From Diphasiastrum complanatum (lineage: Eukaryota > Streptophyta > Lycopodiopsida > Lycopodiales > Lycopodiaceae), in the NCBI GenBank assembly GCA_029204225.1, contig CM055093.1:32685777-32749776 (forward strand): 64,000 nt of DNA, in the 5' to 3' direction. Both the position numbers and the translations under genes were made by a program. Of the stretch, positions 28,881 to 39,046 are shown in pieces. The first letter of the stretch is position 1; every line of letters begins with the position of its first letter. The notes under the pieces were generated by a model, which did no database searches, was not told the origin of the DNA, and saw only the letters and a list, made by a program, of their open reading frames with translations.

Positions 28881-29820
28881 CATTCATTAGCAATGTGATT
28901 CTATGAATAGATCAGACATCATACATTCTCTCTTGATGGAAAAGATTGATTAGCAATATGTTTCATGGCGGTTTGGAAATCAGCAATGAGTTTATTCATA
29001 TGGGTTTGTTTGGGTCAAAACGGACAAAGGACCCAAAAATAGGGACTTTTCTTGTTTTTAGATTGTTTCTTCAGAATGAAGAATTTTCCCCTTTCATGAA
29101 CTTGGGACCCAACTCAAGTTTCACTTTGAAATTTTTTAATGAAATTGCAAGGTGAATTGCACTTCAGTTCTTCAGGGCCCAATTTAACCTTCATCCAACG
29201 GTTCTTTCAATCTAGCGGCCTTTCTTGTATACAATCCCCACCGTGGATTCATGATCTTCTCAATCCAACGGTCATGAGCGCTTTTGTGCACTGATGGAAG
29301 CTCTTCCAATCATTGTCCTCTCCAAGACACTACTGGTCTGGCCTGACTGGCTGCGCGCGACAGCTCTCCTCCTCCCTATCTACGGTTGCGCCTCCCCAAG
29401 CTGATCTTTGTCTAATCAAACTCATTTTAGGATTGATTTGAGCACGATCTGAGGCCTAGAGCAGGGTCGCCCTACTGATTCCAAGTCTGTAGAGTGTTCA
29501 AACGTAGAATTCTGTGGGAAAACGGTGATTTTACAGCGAACTTGACAAAGTGGCTTTTTTTCACCTTTTACCGCAAATCTACTAGGTTATCTGTCTGTAG
29601 ACGAATCTCTGACATAAACCTCAAAATCTCTCCATGGCTGGTTGATAATATAATTAGCTTCCTTCCTGTCCTTACGACATCCAAAACGGTGCACAAACAA
29701 CGTGTAGAAAACCATAACCCCAAACTAGTTTCAATTTTCAACTAGATTCAAAATTGTCAATCTTTCACCAAATCATCCTGTCACTCGGGCTTGATGTTCG
29801 TTTTTTGAGAATTTTGTTCT
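28881..29820. other. Non-coding upstream of the 30-kb gene
   Basis: No gene is recognised. 'atccaacggt' occurs near 29195 and again near 29263. It could hold the promoter of the following gene, but no convincing TATA box is visible. Confidence 0.4.
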
Positions 29821-29827
29821 TCTGGAC

Positions 29828-31281
29828 GTGCATGGTAAGTGTGCTACTACCATCAAGAATTTCATTATTCTCAAAAGACTTCGGGACCTTTATTCATGTC
29901 TTCATCTGGATAAAGCCAGCACCTCCATAGATCTGCCTCTGGATAGATCAGACATGCCGACTACCTCAAGGAGGAAGAGGAAGCAGGTTGTCCCCAAAAA
30001 AGCTGGATCTCGTAGGCCAACTGCATCCCTTCCTCTGAGTCCTGTTACTTGTCAACCTCCTCACAAGCACTGAAGGTGGAGATAACCCAAGAGGAGCTTG
30101 ACAAGATAACAAAAAAATCTATAAATATTGTTTCGACATCCGTTTTAAACCTTGTACATAATCTTTTTGTAAGAATCCCATACGATCCTCGACAAACATA
30201 TTTTTATTTTGACCATTATAATGAATATGAATCTTATTTAGCCAATAAAATTGATATGCTCGACAACTATTTTAATTTTTTTCTTCCAGATCCAAACAGA
30301 AGCTTTCGATTAGGTCCCAAATTTTGTACAGAGCTTAAAAATAAAACTTCAGAGATTACAGATACAATTGTAGAAGCTAGCCAAAAGTTTTTGCAGCACA
30401 ATATCAGTCTCGATTCCATAGGAGACATTTTTGTTGTTAGTCCTTTTTTCATGTCGGTAGTGAAAGCAAAAGAGACCACTTTTGAAAGGGTTGTATATTT
30501 CATCGATTGCAGTTTAGTGGCCAGATTCTATTTGATTCCATATGAGAATAAGTAAGTTTTGCTAGTATGGTGTTGACACCTTTTATTTTGATGATTATAC
30601 TCCTGTCAAAATTGATTCTAATTTCATTTTGATTGTTGTAGTCGGCATTGGAGCCTGAATATTCTTTCTATGAAAATAAATGAGGGAGTATCAAATTTTC
30701 TATGTGTAAAAATAAATTCAGCAAAAAATACACAGAGAATTTGATTCTCTACTTCATGATGTCATTCTTGAAATACCGACAACGACAAGTTCTATTGGGA
30801 AAATAGCCATTAAATCTCTCAAGGTATATACAATTTATCGCTAGTATGCATCTTTTTTTGTATTTTAAATCTCTCGTCATGGCATGAATAAATCATATAT
30901 CATAATATTAACAATTTTCTTTCAATATATGCAATTTGTACAACAAGAAGATGTTTTTAGTTGTGCATGATTCATGATGTACAATTTTTGAGTGGTACAA
31001 TAATCTACAAATCGATGTTGATATTGAAAATGTAATATTTTGTTCATTTGTTGTTCTTTTCATTCTAATTCTTATTTCTTTAGTGTCACTGCCACCTTGT
31101 TTGTGATGATAGTTCACGCTTGAGTCGTACAATCCAGACAAAGTGTATAGTTGCTCAGGATGCAGATCTTATAATATACGATCAAAGAGGCATAGAAGTC
31201 TTTTCTAATACAGAGGAAGGCGAAATAATAGGACAGGAGATTGTTGCCTATACAGCTTCTGATACTAATATAGAAAATTAA
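29828..31281 (+). pseudogene. Intron-containing gene, possibly Ulp1/SENP-like, frameshifted
   Basis: Exon 1 is open to 30551 and ends at a GTAAGT donor. Exon 2 (30642-30823) follows a 'ttgttgtag' acceptor. Exon 3 (31084-31281) follows 'tttctttag' and ends in TAA. Across the first splice the protein reads FYLIPYENN then RHWSLNILSM, a pattern like the I-P-x(n)-H-W catalytic-His segment of C48 (Ulp1/SENP) proteases. Catalytic Asp and Cys could not be located, so this is tentative. Upstream, 29940-30010 encodes a basic SRRKRKQVVPKK patch in another frame. Exon 2 needs a one-base change in an A6 run (30722-30727 region) to stay open. Such proteases also travel inside plant Mutator-like elements. 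Confidence 0.4.
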
Positions 31282-31649
31282 AAAAAAAACTTACTGAATA
31301 GGATTTTAAATGTAAATAAACGTGTATATATATTACCATCCAAAAAAGGAGATACAATCTTACATGTAAACAACCCATTTATGGGATTCTTATTGATATC
31401 AATATACATTGTTACAATCAAGTTGTGTCCATAGTACAATACTGTATTGCAATTTTCTAGATTGATAAGAAACAAGATTCTTGTTTTCATCTTCAATAAC
31501 GATGATAGACATATATTTTCTAATAATAAATCTCAGTGTTCTTCCATGAGTTGGCTACTTTCGCCAATATCTCTGCATTTGATCTCGAGCTCATGTCTTT
31601 TACGTACTTGCATAAATTTAACACAACGTATGTTACATTTGGTATAAAA

Positions 31650-32490
31650 ATTATACGAGCAATTTTTGAAAGAAACTATTCATACAAAATAGGGTGTTTA
31701 CAGAGTTACTTACGAGTTTACCATTGGAAATGAATCTAAAGTCTGAAGGTATATTATATTGTAGGAGCAACAGTTCTCGCCTGATGTAATTTAGGCTCCA
31801 ATCTTCTTCCACCTCAACACATGTCAAAAGTGCATCATTGTATTTTATCTCTATATTTTTTCGTTTAGAATGTCCACTGACTTTCAAGTCTTGATCGAGT
31901 GGCACCCTTTTACTTTTGATATTTTTCCATCTTTGATAATGAAAGCATAAGCACTTTCAATTTGATATTGAAAGCACATGGAAGACATTTTAATTCTACA
32001 TTCTATATGTCCATTTGATTTTTTGTCCCAACTTTCATCCATAGGTTCAGATAATAAACTATCTAATAAATTCTTACATACAAACATCGTTGGGTTTTGT
32101 GTACATTGACACTTGAAAAGAAATCCACAAATATATTCAAAAAAGTAAACCAATTTAATCAGACTGTTTTTTATCTCGTGCTTATTTTTAATGAATTGTT
32201 TACAATATTATATAGCTTGCAACGAAATGATTTTGAAACTGCAACATATGGAGCAACCCATTCATCACTTCCTAAACTATGTAATGGAATTGGGACTATT
32301 TGTCCAAAATCTCTTTTTATATCAGGAATGTACATAGATTTATAAAAAAAGATTCCACAATCAGCAAGATCTTTTGTAGTTCTGCCTCTATATTGCAACT
32401 GTTCAATATCAGTGTTTACTACATCTAACACACCTGCAAGAGATCCACTTGACTCCCATTCATTTATATTGGATGGATATAAATCTACAA
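31650..32490 (-). pseudogene. Unknown gene, tandem copy A
   Basis: Three minus-strand frames read in order: VDLYPSNINEW...SLAGVLDVVNTDIEQLQYRGR (from 32490), then DESWDKKSNGHIECRI (32153-31884), then NDALLTCVEVEEDWSLNYI with FRFISNGKLVS (31905-31651). Breaks between them may be introns or decay. The family is not recognised. The last block (V-E-V-E-x-D-W-x-L, then F-x-F-I-x-N-G-K-x-V-S) has the look of a small beta-grasp domain, but that is only an impression. A second copy lies at 33.5-34.26 kb. Confidence 0.45.
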
Positions 32491-32732
32491 GAGAAAAATA
32501 ATCAAATTGGCAAGTTTAGTAATAGATGATAATGAATGACAACATTGATCAAAGTAATGTAATATATCGATACTCACAGTTGTTTTTTTTGTGATCCTGA
32601 CAGTTGAATCATTGCACATTTATCTTTGAATGCATATATACATGTTGGACTAAAATTTTGGAAATAGATTTTCCTCCTGATGATGTTCTGAAATTCAAAA
32701 TTATGGCCTTCCAATAAGACCAAAATGATAGT

Positions 32733-33212
32733 TTGAGAAGGACGACACCAAGATTGTACGTATGCGTATGTATCGTTTCAACAAATGCTTTCCTGGGAAG
32801 GTACGAGCTAGAAATGTTGCAATTAGACTCAAAAGGCAAGCGGAAACGTACAACAAAGAATCAACCAAGAGTCGATGACATAAATCTTGAAGATGTAGAT
32901 GTACTTGCATTAATTAATTTTGAGTTGACAATGACGAATCATTTACGCAAGTCAATAATATCTATTTTGCAAGAACGTCTTGGATTAAATGCACAACCAT
33001 CATCTTCGACTCGACTTCAACGTAGCAAAGCCACATTACAAGGTTTTCTCTCAACATTGGAGACCGATTCAGATGAATAAATTTGCTTGTAGACTCTAAT
33101 GAGGAAGATAGATCATCAACTTCTTCAACTGAAAAAGAAAGCCTTGATAATATTTCAAGCACTGAATTGAGAGGATTTAGTGAGAATTCTTTGGAATTTG
33201 AATTGTAAAAAA
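32733..33212 (+). pseudogene. Unknown ORF, basic then acidic, partly duplicated at 56.9 kb
   Basis: Open from 32733 to 33080, then continuing one frame away to 33208. It reads LDSKGKRKRTTKNQPRVDD, INLEDVDVLALINFELTMTN, HLRKSIISILQERLGL, and a Ser/Thr/Glu-rich end (STEKESLDNISSTELRG). The K-R-K-R stretch could be nuclear-targeting. No family is recognised. The central part has a diverged copy at 56870-57020. It sits between the two minus-strand tandem copies and is probably part of the same mobile or duplicated unit. Confidence 0.4.
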
Positions 33213-33539
33213 AAAACATCTAATCTATTTTAAGTGTTTTCAAAATTTGTGGATTTACTGTAATTGGCTTCAGATGTATTCTACGAGTTATTTTCATGGA
33301 AGTCGATTTAAACTATAAAAACATCATAAATGCTTGTATATTTTGCTTATTTTCTAATATGTCTCTTGTCTTGGTCTTACTTGCCAAAGCAACTTGTCAG
33401 GCCGTACTTAAACAAAAAAGAAAAATAGAGAAAATCAATGAAATAACTCCAAATAAACTCATTGGCTTAAAAATGTGTATTAACATTGAGGAGAAAATTC
33501 ATATATACGTACCAATCTGTCATTGACTCGAAAACAAAA

Positions 33540-34262
33540 AATATTTAGGAATATCATATTGTAGCAACGTAAGCTCTGATAGAATGAATTTAGTGTCCAA
33601 TCCCCTTCCACCTCAACTGTTGTAATAATAGCATCATCTAGATTTTTGTTTGATCTTCATGATTCAATGTAAGGTCTTGATCTACAACCTTCCATTCATT
33701 GTTAACTTTAGACCATCTTCTATAATAAAATGTTAAAGAAGCCATTTGTTTCTCTATATGGTATCTAAATTTCATTGACGATTTATTCACTATTCACTCG
33801 AATGTTGCCATCACTTTTTTTATCCCATTGATCATCTAGGAGATCTAATAACATGTCATATGTTAAATCACTAGAAATAAACATTGTTGCTTTTCTCCAA
33901 ACATTACAATTAACAAAAAAAAAAAATCTACAAATATTACAAAGGGCAAAAACCAATGTAATCTATTGATTTTGAAACCCCTACTATATTTCATACAATT
34001 TTGAATGTCCATAAAAAACCATGATTGGAAGCTCTCTACTATGGTAGAATCCGGAGGAATCCATTCTTCACTTGAAAAAGACAGTAGCGATATTGCCTCC
34101 AATCTTCCAATATTTTATATTGAAGAAGACTAATATCAGAATGAATAACATCTAAAATTGCTAGCAAGGGATTGTATTGGTTGCCATTCAATATGTTCAA
34201 TATACAAATCTGCAGAAAAAACAAAAACAAAAACAAAAAACAAAAAACAAAATTCGAGCGGC
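33540..34262 (-). pseudogene. Unknown gene, tandem copy B
   Basis: A decayed paralogue of copy A in the same orientation. It reads A-D-L-Y-x(3)-IEW and SLA, then LAILDVIHSDISLLQYK (near 34130), SSEEWIPPDSTIVESFQSW, and at the other end DDAIITTVEVEGDWTLNSF near 33610. Each matches the corresponding block of copy A (VDLY, SLAGVLDVVNTDI, SDEWVAP, NDALLTCVEVEEDWSL). Copy B has more stops and frameshifts, so it is the older or less constrained copy. Confidence 0.45.
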
Positions 34263-35727
34263 GAACAACGTTATGATGTTTTACAGGTGTAAATACATAA
34301 CTGGGCCATGTGTACGTGGAATAGTTGAACAGTCAAAAACATCATCTTGACAAAAGGCCCTTTTGCAGTTTGGATTTCCTCTAATATTTTTTTTCTTTGT
34401 GATGATGGCCATGCCCCAACTAAAGGCCATAAGCCATGACCAAATGGTCACTAGCTAGGTTAGCCTTGAAATATCATGGCCCTATCCAAGACTTTAAGGC
34501 CCATCCTACTTGCAATTAACACTTCAATCATTAGGCCAAGTGAAAAGTTTCATTACCCACTAAGCTAGTCATCGACTAGGCCAAAGGCTAGATGCCATGG
34601 CTCAAGCTCAAACCCAATTATTACTTGCTACCCAAGCCACGCTTAAAGGGTAGAAAGGCTGAAGACGAGAGAGTTTCATATGTACTAGATGTTTGATTTG
34701 GGATTTACAAGTACTTTGAGTTGATTTTGGGAAAATACTACTCTTTTGAAAACTTCTACATTTCAGTAATTTTTGCAGGCATTTCTTTGTATTCATTTAA
34801 GGATTAAAAATTTTGCATGGAGAGAGTATTTGACTAATTGATTATTTTAATGCAATCAAATGATTTGTGTCTATGCTTTAGTACATAAAGGAAAAATAAT
34901 GACAATTTCCTTTGATAGGCAGTGAGTCGGTTAGAGCTTCCTTTCTTTTATGTGAGGTCAAGGGTCAAATTCCAAAGTGCAATATAATGAAGGACATACA
35001 AGAGAAAAACAAATGTTGACTTACTGAGTTTAGATGCTCATTTTGGATAGCTTAGAAATTCACTAAGTCACAACATCACATATCTTGACGAAAGAGCCCC
35101 TTAAAAGCTCTTTTCGATGGGCAAAGGATGCTCACCATTTAGAATTGAGTCTTGATACAAGGCAAGCCATCATTTGCTTATGGGTAGGAGGAGGCCAGTT
35201 TATAGCTAGTGTCATTCTACCTTGGAATTGAACTTGGCGTTGGAGGTGGCTAACTACGGACATGGCTCACTTCATGCATTGCAGGGAGAGCACATGTAGG
35301 CTTGCTAACTAGTCATGAAGATTGATCTAGTGGATGATGCTGAAAGGATGCCTTTTAGGGCTATGATGCTCTTGAAGTTTGTCCAGCCTTGAGGCCAAGG
35401 ATGTTCATGCTGTGAATTCTTGCTTGCCCTTGGGGGCCATTGTTCTCATAGTCGCATTAGTGTGGGTCAGCTTCTCGAATTTTAAAAAACAACGTGATTT
35501 GAAAGGTATCAGAAATCTTTGTTGCACGTTGGAAATATAAAAAAAAGGCAAAGTATTAAGACTTAAAACGTCAATTTAATAAAAACACATTTTTCAACTC
35601 ACACTCACCTAGAGAAAATATGTCAACTTTGATAGAAACATCACCGTAGCTCACCATTGGGATAGCTCACCATAGATTAGCTCATCATCAGGATAGGTCA
35701 CCATAGATTAGTTTATCGTGAAAAGTT
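34263..35727. other. AT-rich non-coding, GGCCAT-rich part
   Basis: No gene is seen. Between 34390 and 34630 the words 'ggccat' and 'aaggc' recur without a clear period. Confidence 0.5.
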
Positions 35728-35870
35728 ATTAGTCAGAAAGCCAATATAATATGAGGAAGTAAAAGCTTAAAATTGTGGAGCTATTAGTCACAAAGCCAAT
35801 ATAATATGAGGAAGGAAAAGTTTAAAATTGTGGAGCTATTAGTCGCAACACCAATATAAAGGAAAAGTTT
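35728..35870. repeat. 54-55 bp tandem repeat, 2.6 copies
   Basis: Units start at TATTAGTCA(G/C)AAAGCC at 35728 and 35782, with a partial third at 35837. The first two are nearly identical. Confidence 0.9.
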
Positions 35871-36523
35871 AGAAGGGTCTGGGAAGGTTCCCTCCGAGGC
35901 TCTTCATAAGCGGAATGATCGAGGACGTGACCCTCCGAGGTATAAAAACTCTTTTTACTTCCTTTTTTTTTTTTTTGGCCATAATCTCAGTTTTTGCTTT
36001 TTTACAAAGCAAAGGGAGGTGCCTCCCTACGCGAAATATATGTGCCTCCCCCTTTTTTTTCAAAAATTTTTACATGCACCTTCTAGATGCCGGAAAGTGC
36101 ATGTAAAAACATTTTACTATTTTTACATAGACCTTGTGCCTGTAAGATGCATGTAAATAAAGACTTACGGCAAAAAAAACATTGAAAAAGAAAGTAAAAC
36201 TAGAAATTATGGCAAGGAAAGACACCTCCTCGAGGCATTCCGCTCGAGAAAGGGCTTCTCGAGCTACTACCCTTGGTTGCGGACACCCTGGAAGCTACTG
36301 CCCCTGGCCGGACGCCCTTTTTGGGCACAATGCTCTTAGAGGTGACCTTTTGGCCGGAAGTTGCACGTAAAAGAACGTAAACCTTTTCACATGCACCCTC
36401 CGGCAGAGGTGCACGTAAAAAAATTTGAAAAAAAGATGGAGGGGGGAGGGGGTCGCACAAATTAGGCGTCCTTTGTAAAAAAGGAAATATTGGTTTTAGG
36501 TGTGAAGAAAAGTTGTAATTTCC
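35871..36523. other. Mixed spacer with short palindromes
   Basis: Contains a duplicated 'ccctccgagg' word near 35890 and 35931, and an inverted repeat TTTTTACATGCACCTTC/GGAAAGTGCATGTAAAAA at about 36068-36110. A locally GC-rich stretch (36225-36460) resembles a transposon end more than a gene. No coding sequence is recognised. Confidence 0.5.
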
Positions 36524-36637
36524 TCTTTGTAGTGTAGGGTTGAACTTTATTTCCTCCTACAAGTGCCGGTCTCCAAAGGCTCTTTGTAGTGTAGGGTTGA
36601 ACTTTATTTCCTCCTACAAGTGCCGGTCTCCAAAGGC
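36524..36637. repeat. Exact 57-bp tandem duplication in WIP promoter
   Basis: Units 36524-36580 and 36581-36637 read the same, starting 'tctttgtagtgtagggttg'. They lie about 620-730 bp before the chosen WIP start codon. Their identity shows a recent duplication. Confidence 0.95.
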
Positions 36638-36660
36638 TTGAGACAGGCCAAAGATGTAAT

Positions 36661-36670
36661 GCCACGTGGC
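36661..36670. promoter_or_regulatory. Palindromic G-box upstream of WIP gene
   Basis: GCCACGTGGC is a perfect ACGT-core G-box, the binding site of plant bZIP/bHLH factors. It lies about 580 bp upstream of the start codon and just after the 57-bp duplication. A weak TATA-like 'ctatatttc' follows near 36705. Confidence 0.5.
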
Positions 36671-36729
36671 CCATGTATTTCGGGGAAAAGTTCCATGATT
36701 CCCTATATTTCGTCACGCTTACCTTTTCT

Positions 36730-37252
36730 TTGGCTAGAACTGCTTTCTCCCAACGCCCACACTCACCACTTCTTTTTTCACACTCTCTCGCGCTAGCTCT
36801 AGTAGCTCTGGAGCTCGCTCTTTCTTGCCAAGTAAGTGGGCGGTTCCTCTCTAAACAAACTGATGCTGATGTATAGGCAGGCAGGCAGGCATACCTATAT
36901 TTGACTGCATTCTTTGACTACCGATGCGGGGCAGGGGCAGGGGCAGGGTTTCATTTCTTGTCCAAGGCACCATCTGCTGTCACTGTTTGTAATCCGGACC
37001 AAATCCCTGTCACTTTTCGGCTCTCGCATTTACTTGTTCAATCGTGCTCTCTGATCGTATTCATCGAGGATCGCCTTTTTTAGCTTCATCTAATTGCTGA
37101 TTCTTGCTTGGTGGATGTGGGGGTTCCCGCATACGAGAGGATCAGAGGTTAATGAGTGTTTTCAAGTTACAGGAAGATCTAGAGTGATAGACGTAGACAT
37201 ATACAGGAAATTGAAGAAAAGAGGGAGATCCGCTGTTGTTTCATGTGAGAGC
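36730..37252 (+). promoter_or_regulatory. Probable WIP 5' UTR with intron
   Basis: A pyrimidine-rich leader-like stretch (36750-36830) ends in 'ttgccaa' followed by GTAAGT. A matching acceptor, 'tcaagttacag', occurs near 37170. Splicing here would remove an in-frame ATG at 37115 and leave 37253 as the first ATG with a long frame, preceded only by a two-codon ATG-TGA. Such leader introns are common in plant regulators. The exact ends are inferred. Confidence 0.4.
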
Positions 37253-39046
37253 ATGGGTTCTCGATGTGAATCTCGAAGCTCCATGGCAATTGCCCAATCG
37301 ATTAGTTCCATCAGAACTGATCGACCGGTGTCTTTCTCCGAATGGCTGAAACCACATATGGTACAACCATTTTCTCAGCTTCCACTAGCGCCTCCCTACT
37401 TTGATCAGGGATTGTGCCTGGTTCCTTCTGCTAGTCACTGCAGCTTTGCTGTGGCTAACTCATCATCAGCGGCTAAGATTATTTTTCAGGAGCACCACTC
37501 CATAATGATGAAGCATCAGACGCAATTGCCACCCAAACCTCGTTTTGAATCAGAAGAACGCCCTTTTCTAAGTCTTAGACCTCCAGAACCCGATACTAAT
37601 CCGACTCCCATTAGCACTTCTGTCCATTTACCAAGATCCACCTGTAAAAATGAGAGAACGGATGATTCAGATGATGGAGTCACAATAGCACTGCAGATCG
37701 GGCCACCCAAGTTTGAAGCTTCCAGCTGCATGCATAGCAGCGAATATGACAAAAATCTGCAGCAATCAAAAGGAAGGCTCGCAGATGGTCAATATTGGAT
37801 CCCTAATCCGGCCCAGATTCTCATTGGACCGACACAATTTTCTTGCCCAGTTTGTAGCAAAACCTTCAATCGATACAACAATATGCAGGTACGTTGTGTA
37901 AGAAACCGCAAGCATTTTTGTCGGCTTCTTCTTCTTTTCCTTTTCCAAATTTTCCGCTTATCTTTGCAGTGATTTTCCTGAATAGTAAGCTACTCAATAT
38001 TGCAGTAATATTCTGCTAAGTACAGCTATAACTAAATTCGCTCCCTGGCTTTCTAACTATGGTTGTTATTGAAATTCTCTTGATAGTATATTGAAGTATC
38101 AAAACGCCTCGAGGCTAGAATTCCAATATTTTTTTCACTATATCCTGTGTTGCGGAAAGTTCCTGCAGTTTCGATACAATCGCGCTTCTCGGTCAGTTAG
38201 TGTTGATAAACCACCTTAAACTTCGATTTTCTGCAAAAATCTACTCTCTATCAGAACCTTATCGCATGACATATGCATGAATCAACCTTAAAATGGACAA
38301 GAACCTTAGGAGGCCTGAGACAATTTAGTTCGTTGTAAGCTTTTATGACTGCAAGCAGCATCGCAATGGTCAAAATTCCTTTGCAAGAAGAATGTGTCGA
38401 GGTCCTAGTTCTTTCTCGTGTTTAATGCAAATCCACTGATTTTGAGACTTGCATGGTTTGGTTGGGTACGGAAATGGCCAGATGATACGAACTTATTACA
38501 AAGGTTGTATCCATATTATTACTGACTTCTTTTGAGACTTCTGATGATGATAAACTGTTTCTATAATTTCGATACTTTCCGGTCCTTTTTATGAGTATGT
38601 TGCGTCTCTTGCAGATGCACATGTGGGGTCATGGATCTCAGTATCGAAAAGGTCCCGAGTCACTGCGAGGAACGCAACCTACAGCCATGCTCAGACTTCC
38701 CTGCTACTGCTGTGCGATAGGTTGCCGAAATAACATAGATCATCCAAGGGCAAAGCCACTCAAAGACTTTCGCACTCTGCAAACACATTATAAGCGTAAG
38801 CATGGAATCAAGCCTTTTCCATGTCGTAAGTGCGGAAAAGCATTTGCAGTTCGAGGCGACTGGCGTACTCATGAAAAGAATTGCGGCAAGCTTTGGCTCT
38901 GTACATGCGGTTCTGATTTCAAGCATAAGCGTTCGCTTAAGGATCACATCAAATCTTTCGGTAATACTCACGCCCCTTATGGCATTGAAGACCGTGAGGA
39001 AGTGATAACTGAGGAGGAAGAATTACTTTCTGGTGGATCTCGATGA
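37253..39046 (+). CDS. WIP-type C2H2 zinc-finger transcription factor
   Basis: Two exons, 37253-37888 and 38615-39046, are joined across a 726-bp GT-AG intron in phase 0, giving 355 residues. The intron sits inside finger 1, the conserved WIP-family position. Motifs in order: [10 protein letters not shown] (conserved pre-domain block), Trp182-Ile183-Pro184, finger 1 (C198, C201, H214, H218), then [14 protein letters not shown] and PCYCC of finger 2 (Cys242-His275). Finger 3 is CRKCGKAF (C282, C285, H298, C302) and finger 4 CTCGSDF (C308, C310, H323, H331). WIP proteins are nuclear regulators of organ and tissue identity; TT1 and NTT belong here. The N-terminal half is variable as usual. The start at 37253 follows the leader-intron reading; 37115 or 37286 are alternatives. 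No defect is seen. The closest paralogue cannot be named. Confidence 0.95.
37889..38614 (+). other. WIP gene intron
   Basis: The donor GTACGT after ...AATATGCAG and the acceptor 'ctcttgcag' before ATGCACATG splice the N-N-M-Q/M-H-M-W-G-H sequence of finger 1 in frame. The interior is AT-rich with no other feature. Confidence 0.9.

Noticed and set aside
35728-35870. CRISPR-like spaced repeats
   Set aside because: Head-to-tail tandem repeats without unique spacers, in plant DNA.
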